DNA of 16,246 nucleotides from contig CAMBGL010000014.1 of the NCBI GenBank assembly GCA_945866155.1, forward strand, positions 1-16,246, given 5' to 3'. Positions 5,027-13,861 of the stretch are shown here, piece after piece. The notes under the pieces were generated by a model. The model was not told where the DNA came from and did not search any database. It saw nothing but the letters and a program-made list of their open reading frames with translations. The first letter of the stretch is position 1. Every line of letters begins with the position of its first letter. The translations under genes were made by a program, and so were the position numbers. This DNA is from Bifidobacterium breve. GTDB lineage: Bacteria; Actinomycetota; Actinomycetes; Nanopelagicales; Nanopelagicaceae.

Positions 5027-5922
5027 CGCAAGACACCCATTTTCCGCTGGAATTTGAGCAAGCCAATTGCAAGAACAGTCAGAATCATGGCAAGTACTGT
5101 GGCAACAGATGCCCCATAGCCAACTTTGAGTGTGGAGAAGAAATGGAAATAGGAGAAATAAGCAGGAACTTGGGTGGCATCTCCAGGCCCACCATTTGTC
5201 ATCACGTAAACAGGACCAAATACTTTTAGGGCGGCAACAGTAGTTGTCAGTAGAACAACTGAAATTTCAGGATAAAGCTGTGGGATTGTGACAATTCTAA
5301 ATCTTTCAAACCATGTGGCACCATCTAGTTGCGCTGCCTCATCAAGGTATGGATCGAGGCGCGACATTCCAGAAATGAGAATCACGATCGTGTATCCGAT
5401 TTGTATCCAAATCATCATAATTGAAAGCGCAAACATCGCAGTACTTGATTGGCCTAACCAATTGAGAGCAAATTTATCAAGACCAATATTTCTAAGAATT
5501 GTATTTATCACACCCACATTTGGTGAAAGCATCCATGCCCACAAAATTCCTACAACAGGAAGAGCAATAATCTGTGGAACATAAAGACTTATGCGAAGAA
5601 AAGTTGAAACTGCATTGCCAAAATGCTTGGCGATAAAATCATAAATAAGAGCCGCAATTATGAGGCCCAAAGCTGTCGGAATAATCGACATCGCTAGAAT
5701 AAATTCAAATGCGTGCAGGAACGAGATCCAGAAAACTCGGTCTTGGATTAGACGTTCATAATTTGCTAGCCCGATCCATTCAGGCTTTCCAATACCTTGC
5801 CATTCATTGAAGCTGAGATAAATATTGTAAGCAAATGATCCACCCACAAGTGTTGCAAATGTGAGTACTCCTGGTACGGCAAACCAGTAGTACTGCCTGG
5901 TCTGCTCGAACTTAGTACTCAT
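5023..5922 (-). CDS. ABC sugar permease, MalF/AglF type
   Basis: This 299-aa permease has six predicted helices and an EAA loop, DEAAQLDGATWFERFRIVTI (194-213). The FAVPGVLTFATLVGGSFAYNIYLS segment (14-37) is typical of CUT1 MalF-type subunits, here without the long periplasmic loop of enterobacterial MalF. A GGAAG Shine-Dalgarno lies just before the ATG. The gene follows the binding-protein gene after a 132-nt gap that holds a long hairpin, so its expression is probably lower than that of the binding protein. Confidence 0.93.
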   Translation of the reverse strand: MSTKFEQTRQYYWFAVPGVLTFATLVGGSFAYNIYLSFNEWQGIGKPEWIGLANYERLIQDRVFWISFLHAFEFILAMSIIPTALGLIIAALIYDFIAKHFGNAVSTFLRISLYVPQIIALPVVGILWAWMLSPNVGVINTILRNIGLDKFALNWLGQSSTAMFALSIMMIWIQIGYTIVILISGMSRLDPYLDEAAQLDGATWFERFRIVTIPQLYPEISVVLLTTTVAALKVFGPVYVMTNGGPGDATQVPAYFSYFHFFSTLKVGYGASVATVLAMILTVLAIGLLKFQRKMGVLR

Positions 5923-5965
5923 TTCTGCTTCCTATTCGTAATTCTCAACGTTCATAATCGTAGAT

Positions 5966-6010
5966 GAAGTGGGGCTGATTCTATAAACTACTTAGAACCA
6001 ACCCCACTTC
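5966..6010 (-). promoter_or_regulatory. intercistronic hairpin between binding-protein and permease genes
   Basis: GAAGTGGGG (5966-5974) pairs with CCCCACTTC (6002-6010), and an inner GATTCTA/TAGAACC-type pairing extends the stem. On the minus strand no T-run follows, so it is more likely an mRNA-stabilising or partial-stop element than a full terminator. Such hairpins commonly raise binding-protein over permease levels. Confidence 0.65.
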
Positions 6011-6054
6011 GTTTTACTACGCGGGTGTTACTTTTCTGCAACCAAAGTTACAGA

Positions 6055-7338
6055 TTATGCCTTTGGACGACCGTCGTTATAGAAACCTCCGGTTGCCTTC
6101 ATGTAAGCATCAACATCGCCACTTGAAAGAAGCGCTGTTCCGTTAGCTAGAAGGATGTCGTAGTAACCAGGAACAGGCCAGTCTGGATACATTGCTAATG
6201 CATTCTTCTTTACTGCAACACCAAATGGTGTAGATGTAAGGATTGATGCTGGGTTAGCAATGGACTCTGCATCTGCAAATAGTGGAAGTCCACCAGCATT
6301 GCCGAGGTAGTTCTGGTACTTCTTTGAAAGAACCAAGTTGATGAATTCAGCAGCTAGGTCTTTGTTCTTTGAACGTGAAGGAATAACAAGCAAGTTTCCA
6401 GCAGATCCAACTGTGAGAGTTCCTGGTAGCAAGAACTTTCCGTAGCTAAATGTTGAAACCTTTGTTTGCATGCTTCCATCTAGCCATGATCCGCCAATAA
6501 CCATTGCAGCTTTTCCAGCTTGGAATTCTGCAATAGCGTCATCAGGTGAAACACCTGAAACGTTTGGCTGGAAGTATCCAGCGTTCTTCCACTTGAGAAG
6601 AGTCTGTGCTGCCCACTTGATGTTTGCATCTGTTGTTGCATCTACAGCCTTACCCTTGAACAACTGGAATGAGTTGATCCAAGTTTGGTTAGCGCGTGAT
6701 ACAGCGAGTGCGTAAACATTGTGAACTGTCTGGTAGCCAGCGCCACCCATTTCCATAGGAATTACGCCAGCAGCCTTGAATGTAGCCATTGCAGCTTCCA
6801 TCTCAGCCATTGTTGTAGGAATCTTTACATTGTTCTTAGCAAAAATATCCTTGTTGTAGAAAACAGATACGTATTCACCATATGAAGGCACTCCGTATAG
6901 CTTTCCTGTTCCCATTAGGCCCTTGTCATACTGACCGTAAAGTGAGACAGATGATGGAAGATTCCACTTGTACTTCTTTGAGTATGGTGTGAGATCTGTT
7001 AGAAGTCCGCCCTTTGATGCAAGGCCAGCAGTTCCGTTGCCCTTGTTGTATTCAGTGACATCTGGAGCTGCATTTGAGTTAAGAATCTGTGCTCCTGCGT
7101 TGTTCATTCCTTCGAATGTCTTGAGCTGGAACTTTACATTTAGCTCTGGGTGAGCCTTCTTGAATTCCTTGAGCGCTACAGCCCATGTTTGACCTGTAGG
7201 TGTGTTGTCCTTCGAATACCACCATACGTTGAAATCCTTCTTCGCAGCTGGCGCTGATGCAATAGTTGAAGATGTGAAAAATCCTGCTGCTATAACAACA
7301 GCGAGGATGCGTACACCCTTCTTGTTTACTATCTTCAT
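6055..7338 (-). CDS. extracellular sugar-binding protein of ABC transporter
   Basis: This 427-aa solute-binding protein belongs to family 1 (MalE-like). The N-terminus MKIVNKKGVRILAVVIAAGF is a signal peptide followed by SAPAAKKDFNVWWYSKD, with likely cleavage near ASA. Later features fit the family: FYNKDIFAKNNVKIPTTMAE, an AEFQAGKAAMVIGGSW segment and AAEFINLVLSKK. I choose the ATG at 7338, which has AAAGGG 7 nt upstream. A TTG 24 nt earlier (7362) keeps the frame but lacks a better site. No lipobox Cys is present in the signal peptide, which is unusual for a Gram-positive binding protein, so anchoring may be by an uncleaved signal. It is the first gene of the operon, directly downstream of the LacI operators. 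Confidence 0.92.
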   Translation of the reverse strand: MKIVNKKGVRILAVVIAAGFFTSSTIASAPAAKKDFNVWWYSKDNTPTGQTWAVALKEFKKAHPELNVKFQLKTFEGMNNAGAQILNSNAAPDVTEYNKGNGTAGLASKGGLLTDLTPYSKKYKWNLPSSVSLYGQYDKGLMGTGKLYGVPSYGEYVSVFYNKDIFAKNNVKIPTTMAEMEAAMATFKAAGVIPMEMGGAGYQTVHNVYALAVSRANQTWINSFQLFKGKAVDATTDANIKWAAQTLLKWKNAGYFQPNVSGVSPDDAIAEFQAGKAAMVIGGSWLDGSMQTKVSTFSYGKFLLPGTLTVGSAGNLLVIPSRSKNKDLAAEFINLVLSKKYQNYLGNAGGLPLFADAESIANPASILTSTPFGVAVKKNALAMYPDWPVPGYYDILLANGTALLSSGDVDAYMKATGGFYNDGRPKA

Positions 7339-7384
7339 AAATTCCCTTTCAGGAGAGTTCAAACTCCATTACCTTGGAGTTTTA

Positions 7385-7398
7385 TCGACACGCGTCGA
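7385..7398. promoter_or_regulatory. LacI-type operator O1
   Basis: TCGACACGCGTCGA consists of TCGAC and its inverse GTCGA around ACGC. It lies 47 bp before the binding-protein ATG, where a bound repressor would block the minus-strand operon. Confidence 0.7.
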
Positions 7399-7442
7399 CA
7401 AGTAGTGATAACCTATTCCAGTAACACCAGGTCGGCAAGTCG

Positions 7443-7456
7443 TCGACACGCGTAGA
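7443..7456. promoter_or_regulatory. LacI-type operator O2
   Basis: TCGACACGCGTAGA repeats O1 with one altered base in the right half. Its centre is 58 bp from that of O1 and it lies 27 bp before the regulator ATG, so it could mediate autoregulation and DNA looping with O1. Confidence 0.65.
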
Positions 7457-7482
7457 TAAAGATTGTGATAGAAACGTTATAT

Positions 7483-8490
7483 ATGGCTACACGAGCAGAG
7501 GTCGCAAAGCTAGCGGGGGTTTCCGCTAGCACGGTCTCCTACGCACTCAATGGAGACCGCTCCATAAAGGAAGAAACTCGAAAGCGCGTGCTCAAAGCCG
7601 TGGCACAGCTCAACTATCGCCCCAACTTCGCGGCAGGCGCCTTAGCTGGTGGGAAGAGTAAGACTCTGGCCCTGCTCTCCCCTTCTGGAGAATTTGGAAT
7701 CGCACTCATTGCCTTGGAATACATCAACGGTGCCTCGGCTGCTGCCCGTGATCGCGGATACCACTTAGTCATTTGGCCAAGTCAAGAAAGTGAACTCGCT
7801 GAAATACAAACCTTTGCAGAATCAGGAATGATTAGCGGTGTAATTTTGATGGAAATTCAATTCAAAGATGAGCGCGTGGATTATCTCAAAAAAGCCAAGG
7901 TGCCATTTGCGATGATTGGCCGTACTGAAAAACCCGGTAAAGATTCTTATGTTGACCGTGACTTTATCGGTGCAACAGAGTTAGGTATCGATTATTTAGA
8001 TTCACTGGGTCATAAAAAAATTGCATTTCTAACAACTGATCGCGCAGTCGGTGTTGATACACGATTTAGTTCCGCCCTTGTTGAGGCAGCAAAGAAAAAG
8101 AAAATGATTGCCAAAAAGATTCAAGTGGTCAATGAAGCATCATCGGGGCGAGACGCATTTATTGAATTTCACAAGAAATACCCTGATTTCACTGCCGTTG
8201 TAAGCCTGAACGATATTGCAACTTTAGGATTTATATCAGGAGCAAATGAATACGGTGTAAAAATTCCCAAAGACCTTTCGATTGTCGCCCTTGATACCCC
8301 ACAAAACCACATCGAGATGTCTTGGCCTCCTCTAACGACCGTAAATCTACCTGCATTTGAAATGGGTGCGAAAGCTTCCAATATTTTGATAGATCAAATC
8401 GAACAGAGGGAAAACAAGCAAAATCAAGCTCTTCTTGCTGGAGAGCTTGTAATTCGAGGAACTACTGCTAAAGCCCGAAAATCAATCTAA
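7483..8490 (+). CDS. LacI-family transcriptional repressor
   Basis: This 335-aa DNA-binding regulator opens with the family helix-turn-helix (residues 3-22, EVAKLAGVSASTVSYALNG), followed by a hinge helix ending near LNYRPN and a periplasmic-binding-like sugar sensor domain with AMIGRTE, DYLDSLGHKKIAFL and the C-terminal GELVIRGTTA. I start at the ATG at 7483 because the protein then begins MATRAEVAKLAG, the usual LacI start. An in-frame GTG at 7465 would add six residues. There is no clear Shine-Dalgarno. It is divergent from the sugar uptake operon and two matched operators lie between them, so it very likely represses that operon and perhaps itself. The inducer is presumably the imported glucoside. 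Confidence 0.92.
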   Translation: MATRAEVAKLAGVSASTVSYALNGDRSIKEETRKRVLKAVAQLNYRPNFAAGALAGGKSKTLALLSPSGEFGIALIALEYINGASAAARDRGYHLVIWPSQESELAEIQTFAESGMISGVILMEIQFKDERVDYLKKAKVPFAMIGRTEKPGKDSYVDRDFIGATELGIDYLDSLGHKKIAFLTTDRAVGVDTRFSSALVEAAKKKKMIAKKIQVVNEASSGRDAFIEFHKKYPDFTAVVSLNDIATLGFISGANEYGVKIPKDLSIVALDTPQNHIEMSWPPLTTVNLPAFEMGAKASNILIDQIEQRENKQNQALLAGELVIRGTTAKARKSI

Positions 8491-8562
8491 CGCAGATTCA
8501 AGCGCTTAAAGCACTAACTCAAGCCAGTTTTGGCCCTCGCTACCATTCAAAAGTTATTCCCC

Positions 8563-8568
8563 TACGAT
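8563..8568 (+). promoter_or_regulatory. -10 box of ureohydrolase gene (leaderless)
   Basis: TACGAT ends 7 nt before the ATG at 8576 and no Shine-Dalgarno is present, consistent with a leaderless mRNA. Confidence 0.45.
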
Positions 8569-8575
8569 ATGGGTT

Positions 8576-9187
8576 ATGTCGAGTGCATCGCTGCCTAATG
8601 ATCCACTGTGGGCGCGCGCAAATACATTATTTTCTACCGACAACGAGCAAGCAGATATCGCACTCGTTGGTATCCCTGTACACGAAAGTTCGATTTCACC
8701 AACACAAGCTCATCTAACTCCTCAAGCCGTGCGCACCGCACTTGCTCGTTATTCAACTTTTTCAACTTCTAGCTCAGTGGATCTTCAGGGCAATTCATTT
8801 ATTGATCTAGGCGATATTGCATCACCCGATGGAGTCGAAGGTTTGAAGCGAGTAAATAACGCACTCTCTAGAGTATTGCTCAATAACCAGTTACTTATTG
8901 CACTGGGTGGAGATAACTCAATTACATATTCAGCCGCTTCTAGTTTGTGGCGCGACCTATCTAATGTTGGCCTCATTACTTTTGACGCGCATCACGATTT
9001 GCGTGATGGGAATTCAAATGGCTCCCCCGTTTGGCAATTGATTCAAGCAGGTCTGCCAGGAAAGAATATTGTTCAAATTGGTATCGCTGATTTTGCAAAT
9101 AGCGCCGAGTATTCAAAGCGTGCTCGTGATAATGGAATAACCGTTACCTTATCGGGCAAAGCACAAATAGATAAGACTTCTAACTAA
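8576..9187 (+). pseudogene. C-terminally truncated ureohydrolase (arginase/agmatinase/HutG family)
   Basis: The family hydrolyses guanidino or formimino groups with two Mn ions. This 203-aa protein shows the order expected of it: VGIPVHESSIS near the N-terminus, GGDNS (111-115) where many members have GGDHS, DAHHDLRD (137-144), NGSPVWQL and QIGI. It ends at GITVTLSGKAQIDKTSN, where family members continue for about 90-100 residues with the SxDxDxxDP metal-binding motif. That motif, which supplies two metal ligands, is absent. The stop overlaps the end of the convergent dikinase gene by 8 nt. The lost end was most likely removed by a deletion at that junction. Either the protein is inactive or it has taken a non-enzymatic role. 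The N for H change may be normal for its subfamily. Confidence 0.7.
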
Positions 9188-11867
9188 CAGCAGCCCTGCC
9201 CGCTTCTAATCGCGCAATTGGGACTCTAAAAGGTGAGCATGAAACATAATCCAATCCAGTTTTATGGAAGAAATGAATAGATTCTGGATCGCCACCATGT
9301 TCACCGCATACGCCAAAGTGTAAATCTGGATTTACTTCTCGACCACGCGCCGTTGCAATACTTACTAATTCTCCAACTCCATACTCATCAATTGTTTCAA
9401 ATGGGGAGACCGTGAATATTCCAAGTTCTAAATACATCGCAAAGAATTCTGCTTCTACATCGTCTCGTGAAAATCCCCATGTTGTTTGAGTAAGGTCATT
9501 CGTTCCAAAACTAAAGAAATCTGCAACTAGACCAATGCGATTTGCAGTTAGAGCGGCGCGGGGTAACTCAATCATTGTTCCGATTTGTATTGGTAATTCA
9601 ACTTTTCTCTCGCGAGCAACTTCGCTGATAACTCGTTCTGCTGCCAACCGAGTAATCTTTAGCTCCATATGAGACCCCACCAGTGGAATCATGATTTCAA
9701 CTATTGGGTTAGCGCCCAAGGCAATTCGATCTGCCATCGCTTCTGCAATTGCACGAACTTGCAACTCATACAGACCTGGTGAAACCAACCCCAGCCTGAC
9801 GCCTCTGAGCCCAAGCATTGGATTTGATTCATACATCTTCTCAACTGCATCGAGTAACTCTTCATCTTCATCGATGACTAAATTTCTCTCGCGTGCAAGG
9901 GCAGTCTTAACTTTTAGGTCAGGCAAATTTGGGAGAAATTCGTGCAGAGGTGGGTCCAATAAGCGAATAGTGGTTGCATAACCATCCATCTCTTTCAAGA
10001 TGTTATTGAAGTCTTCGCGTTGCATCGGCAGCAGTGCTGTCAAAGCCTCATGCATATGCTCAGATGTCTTAGCCAAGATGACTCTTTCGATGAGAACTCT
10101 TCGGTCGCCTAAGAACATATGCTCAGTGCGGCATAGCCCAATACCTTGTGCTCCGAATTTTCGTGCAATTTCTGCATCCAGTGAGGTGTCGGCATTGGCA
10201 CGCACCATTAACTTTCGACGTCGATCGGCATGTCTCAATAAGCGATCTACCGAGCGAATAAGTTCTTGGATACCTTCTTCGCTGCTCTCATTAGCGCTAA
10301 CGATTCCCTCAGTTAGATAGCGAACAATGGTTGAGGGCTGAACAGGTAATTCCATATTGAATACCTCTCCTGTGCTGCCATCAATAGAGATAATGTCACC
10401 CTCAGAGATTTGAACCGATTTTATTGTCGCAAACTTTTCTTTTTCATTGACATCCATTTCTTCGGCGCCGCACACTGCAGTTTTTCCCATACCTCGTGCA
10501 ACCACTGCTGCATGTGAAGTTTTTCCGCCGCGGCTAGTCAATATTCCAATGGCAGCAATCATTCCTGATAAATCATCAGGATTAGTTTCACGACGTAATA
10601 AAATTACTGGATCTCCCCGATCAGCCCATTCAATTGCAGTCTCTGAATCAAATACAGCTTTTCCAACAGCAGCGCCAGGTGAGGCTGCCATTCCTTTAGT
10701 AATTGCTGATGGCGCATCTCGCTTATCGAATTGCGGAAACATCAACTGAGCAAGTTGGTGTCCATTTACTCTCAATAGCGCTTCATCCATTGTGATGATG
10801 TGCTCATCTACTAATTGCATCGCGATTCTAAATGCCGCTGATGCTGTGCGTTTTCCTACTCGTGTTTGAAGAATCCATAATTTTCCTCGTTCAACCGTAA
10901 ATTCGATATCGCATAAATCTCTGTAGTGCGTCTCTAATTTATACATAATGCTGCGAAGTTCAGTAAAAATTGCAGGAGATAAGCGGGCTAGGTCTTCTAA
11001 AGAAAGGGTGTTTCTGATGCCTGAAACAACATCTTCTCCTTGAGCATTTTGAAGATAATCACCGTAGGCACCAGATTCACCTGTTGCTGGATTTCGTGTG
11101 AAGCAAACACCTGTTCCTGAATCTTCTCCCATATTGCCAAAGACCATGGTTCCAATATTTACTGCAGTTCCTAAGTCATCAGCGATGCGCTCACGACGAC
11201 GATATAACTTTGCTCTATCGGTATTCCATGAGTGAAAAACCGCTTGCATTGAATTATCCATTTGAACACGTGGATCTTGAGGAAATTCGTTTCCGCTTTC
11301 ATTCAGAATAATGCTCTTGAAAGTTTCAACAAGATTAGAGAGTGACTCTGCTGTCAATTCATGATCATTACTTACGCCTTGCTTTGACTTAGCGTTCTCT
11401 AATTCAGAGGCAAACTTTTGTCCATCAATTTCTAATACAGTTTTTCCATACATCTGAATAAGTCTGCGATAGGCATCCCAAGCAAATCGTGGGTTATTTG
11501 TTTGTTTTATAAGTCCGTGTATAGATTCATCGTTGAGGCCCACATTGAGAATCGTCTCCATCATTCCAGGCATAGAAAACTTTGCACCAGAGCGAACGCT
11601 TACAAGTAAAGGATCATTCTTATCGCCCAAACGCTTCTGCATTTCATCTTCAAGTTCGCGTAGCGCTTTTGTTATCTGTATTTCAAGTTCAAGCGGAGCA
11701 ACTCCGTAAACTAAATACTCTTTGCATGCATCGGTTGTAATTGTAAAACCAGGGGGAACCGGAATTCCGATGCGCATCATTTCTGCAAGATTGGCGCCCT
11801 TGCCACCCAGTAATTCCTTTAGTTCTTTATTGCCCTCGCTAAAGGAATAGACGAATTTAGTGGACAC
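9180..11867 (-). CDS. ppdK: pyruvate, phosphate dikinase
   Basis: This enzyme interconverts pyruvate, ATP and phosphate with phosphoenolpyruvate, AMP and pyrophosphate. It has the N-terminal nucleotide-binding domain (LLGGKGANLAEM; VSVRSGAKFSMPGMMETILN), the swivelling phosphohistidine domain with TSHAAVVARGMGKTAVCG (His about residue 452) and a PEP-binding TIM barrel ending in GVCGEHGGDP with the catalytic Cys (about 854). I start at the GTG at 11867, preceded by AAAGGGGA, giving 895 aa. An ATG at 11900 would add 11 residues and has a TAAAAT box 5 nt upstream, so a leaderless longer form is possible. In an acI-like heterotroph it probably works in PEP synthesis or in pyrophosphate-linked glycolysis. 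Confidence 0.96.
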   Translation of the reverse strand: MSTKFVYSFSEGNKELKELLGGKGANLAEMMRIGIPVPPGFTITTDACKEYLVYGVAPLELEIQITKALRELEDEMQKRLGDKNDPLLVSVRSGAKFSMPGMMETILNVGLNDESIHGLIKQTNNPRFAWDAYRRLIQMYGKTVLEIDGQKFASELENAKSKQGVSNDHELTAESLSNLVETFKSIILNESGNEFPQDPRVQMDNSMQAVFHSWNTDRAKLYRRRERIADDLGTAVNIGTMVFGNMGEDSGTGVCFTRNPATGESGAYGDYLQNAQGEDVVSGIRNTLSLEDLARLSPAIFTELRSIMYKLETHYRDLCDIEFTVERGKLWILQTRVGKRTASAAFRIAMQLVDEHIITMDEALLRVNGHQLAQLMFPQFDKRDAPSAITKGMAASPGAAVGKAVFDSETAIEWADRGDPVILLRRETNPDDLSGMIAAIGILTSRGGKTSHAAVVARGMGKTAVCGAEEMDVNEKEKFATIKSVQISEGDIISIDGSTGEVFNMELPVQPSTIVRYLTEGIVSANESSEEGIQELIRSVDRLLRHADRRRKLMVRANADTSLDAEIARKFGAQGIGLCRTEHMFLGDRRVLIERVILAKTSEHMHEALTALLPMQREDFNNILKEMDGYATTIRLLDPPLHEFLPNLPDLKVKTALARERNLVIDEDEELLDAVEKMYESNPMLGLRGVRLGLVSPGLYELQVRAIAEAMADRIALGANPIVEIMIPLVGSHMELKITRLAAERVISEVARERKVELPIQIGTMIELPRAALTANRIGLVADFFSFGTNDLTQTTWGFSRDDVEAEFFAMYLELGIFTVSPFETIDEYGVGELVSIATARGREVNPDLHFGVCGEHGGDPESIHFFHKTGLDYVSCSPFRVPIARLEAGRAAVS

Positions 11868-11948
11868 AACTTTCCCCTTTGAATGATGTCCCAAAATCAT
11901 ATAGGATTTTATCCAAGCCCGATAGGCAATTAGGGCAGGCCTAGCACT

Positions 11949-13028
11949 CTAATTCGAGCGCAAATGCCCACGTTCATTGAGGCTTCGTACTGCACGCAAA
12001 CCATCACTTGGCCAGATTGAAATCTGCGAAATAGAACATGGCGCAACATCGGAATGGAAAATACTTTCAGCCGATGCTCCCATTGCAAGTCTTGCTGCTA
12101 TTTTTATTACAAGATGGTGTGCAACAACAATCACTGTTTGTCCTGGGTATGTGTAGGCAATCTTTTCTAGACCTGCCTCAACTCGCACTGCAAGTGCGTC
12201 ATATGACTCACCTTGTGGAGGAGCAATTGCAGTAGAAGTCGTCCATTGTTGGTATTCATTAGGAAACTTCTCTTGTACTTCTTCAACGGAAAGTCCATCC
12301 CATAAACCAAAATCACATTCGAGCCATAAGTCATCAAAGATTGGTTCTAATTTGGTTGTCTTAGTAATTTTCTCTGCAGTCTGTCTCGTGCGCAGCAATG
12401 GTGAAACTATGAGAACTTCACCTTTCAATTTTGTGGCTTCTTGTGCGACTAATTCTGCTTGAGCAAGCCCAGTACTCGTTAGCTCTGGATCTAGAACACC
12501 TTGACCTGAGAATTTACGATCTGGAGTCAAAATTGTTTCACCATGGCGAATAAAGAAAATATTGGTTGCTTGCTCACCATTACGCAAACGCTCTGTTAGG
12601 TAGTTGAGTTGCCTCGGCGCTGGTTGACTCTCACCATCGAGTGCCTTATTAGCAAGGCGATCTGCATGAGAATTCAAATCTCTAGGTATCCATGAATATG
12701 TAACCAGTGATGGGTTATGAGCGCTGCGAGCATCTTGAGCCAAAGTGCGCATATCAGCATGCTTTATCTGCCAACGTCCTGACATCTGCTCAACGACTAA
12801 TTTGCTATCCATCTTCACATCTACTGTTGCTTGTGAATCAAGTTTGTTTATCTCTCGAAGACCAGCAATAAGTCCACTGTATTCAGCAACGTTATTTGTA
12901 GCTATTCCAATGACATCAAAGAGTTCAGCAAGAATATTTCCGCTCTCAGTAATAACCGCTCCATAGCCTGCAGCTCCAGGATTACCTCTGGATCCACCAT
13001 CGGCAGTAAGTGTGAAATGACGAGCCAT
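11949..13028 (-). CDS. bifunctional RNase HI / histidine acid phosphatase fusion
   Basis: This 359-aa fusion resembles the actinobacterial RNase H/CobC-like protein (M. tuberculosis Rv2228c type). Residues 1-135 form an RNase HI domain with the catalytic set D10 (TADGGSRGNPG), E49 (NVAEYSG), D74 (KMDSKLV) and D123 (HADRLA); it cleaves RNA in RNA-DNA hybrids. Residues about 155-359 form a phosphoglycerate-mutase-like phosphatase with FIRHGET (159-165), LLRTRQTA, E237 and VAHH (302-305), similar to alpha-ribazole phosphatase. All catalytic residues are present in both halves. Its ATG follows the stop of the zinc-ribbon gene with no gap, so the two are cotranscribed. The phosphatase substrate is not evident. 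Confidence 0.93.
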   Translation of the reverse strand: MARHFTLTADGGSRGNPGAAGYGAVITESGNILAELFDVIGIATNNVAEYSGLIAGLREINKLDSQATVDVKMDSKLVVEQMSGRWQIKHADMRTLAQDARSAHNPSLVTYSWIPRDLNSHADRLANKALDGESQPAPRQLNYLTERLRNGEQATNIFFIRHGETILTPDRKFSGQGVLDPELTSTGLAQAELVAQEATKLKGEVLIVSPLLRTRQTAEKITKTTKLEPIFDDLWLECDFGLWDGLSVEEVQEKFPNEYQQWTTSTAIAPPQGESYDALAVRVEAGLEKIAYTYPGQTVIVVAHHLVIKIAARLAMGASAESIFHSDVAPCSISQISIWPSDGLRAVRSLNERGHLRSN

Positions 13029-13754
13029 TTACTTCACCCGCACCAAGATGCAGCGGCATTCTTCACAGCGCACAACTTCATCTTCAGCTAGTGCTGCGAT
13101 TCGACCTAGTTCAACAGTATTTACAGGAAGGTTACAACCCTTGCACTGACCGCCGACAAGGGAAGCAGCACCTGTGCCATCACTACTTCGAATCTTTTCA
13201 TAAAGATCAACTAGTGCTTTTTCAACAGAGTCAATAGTTTCAGAGCGCTTTTTTGCAATTGATTCAATCTCATTATTGAGAGCAGCGAGTGCATTTTCTT
13301 TGCGGATTTCAAGATCTGAGATCTCAGCAGCAAGAGTTTTCTCTTCATTTTCTAAATCACTAATGCGAGTATTGATTGCTTCGACTCGCATCATAATCTC
13401 AAGTTCGACTTCTTCTAATTCACTACGTCGAGCATTCAGGCTCACTATTTCATGTTGCAGTTGCTCTAATTCTTTAGGAGATGCGCTCCCACCAGAGAGG
13501 CGTGCTTCATCGCGGGTAATGCGAGTAACGATCTGTTCAACATCGGCCTCTGCGCGCAATAGCTCGCGCTTTACATCGCTGAGTTCTGTCTGGGCTGCAA
13601 TACGAAGATCACGGGCATTATTTGATTTGATGATGGTGGCGCTGAGCTCAATTGCTTCAGGAAGAGTTTTGATCTTGTTTGCAAGCGTGCCTGTGGCAAA
13701 GTCGAAACCTTGAATATCGAGAATACTGCGCTGGTCTTGTGGGCTGGCTTTCAT
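13029..13754 (-). CDS. zinc-ribbon coiled-coil protein
   Basis: This 241-aa protein begins MKASPQDQRSILDIQGFDFA. A long coiled-coil with many Glu, Leu and Arg residues is followed by a C4 zinc ribbon, CKGCNLPV and CEEC. The frame is open to 13838, but the ATG at 13754 is preceded by GGAGG with a 4-nt gap and matches the start usual for this family. Members are found just upstream of the RNase H-phosphatase fusion in many actinobacteria. A nucleic-acid-related role is often assumed, but none is shown here. The family is also called zinc ribbon domain / CT398-like. Confidence 0.9.
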   Translation of the reverse strand: MKASPQDQRSILDIQGFDFATGTLANKIKTLPEAIELSATIIKSNNARDLRIAAQTELSDVKRELLRAEADVEQIVTRITRDEARLSGGSASPKELEQLQHEIVSLNARRSELEEVELEIMMRVEAINTRISDLENEEKTLAAEISDLEIRKENALAALNNEIESIAKKRSETIDSVEKALVDLYEKIRSSDGTGAASLVGGQCKGCNLPVNTVELGRIAALAEDEVVRCEECRCILVRVK

Positions 13755-13848
13755 GTCGCCTCCGACCATATGTTCATGTAATTGTTTGATAACCAGTAAT
13801 TCATCGCTAACTCTAGTAGGTATCGCCGGCATTTCCAATTAGCCGAAG

Positions 13849-13854
13849 TAGAAT
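13849..13854 (+). promoter_or_regulatory. -10 box of secreted protein gene (leaderless)
   Basis: TAGAAT ends 7 nt before the ATG at 13862, with no Shine-Dalgarno in the gap, so the transcript should start at the initiation codon. Confidence 0.55.
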
Positions 13855-13861
13855 CCATATT

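Noticed and set aside
9691..10749. Plus-strand reading frames of about 100 aa inside the dikinase gene.
   Set aside because: They are antisense to a fully conserved gene, Ser/Arg-rich, and lack start signals.
13276..13713. A 145-aa plus-strand reading frame.
   Set aside because: It is the antisense of the coiled-coil gene. Its Ser-rich composition comes from the complementary codons.
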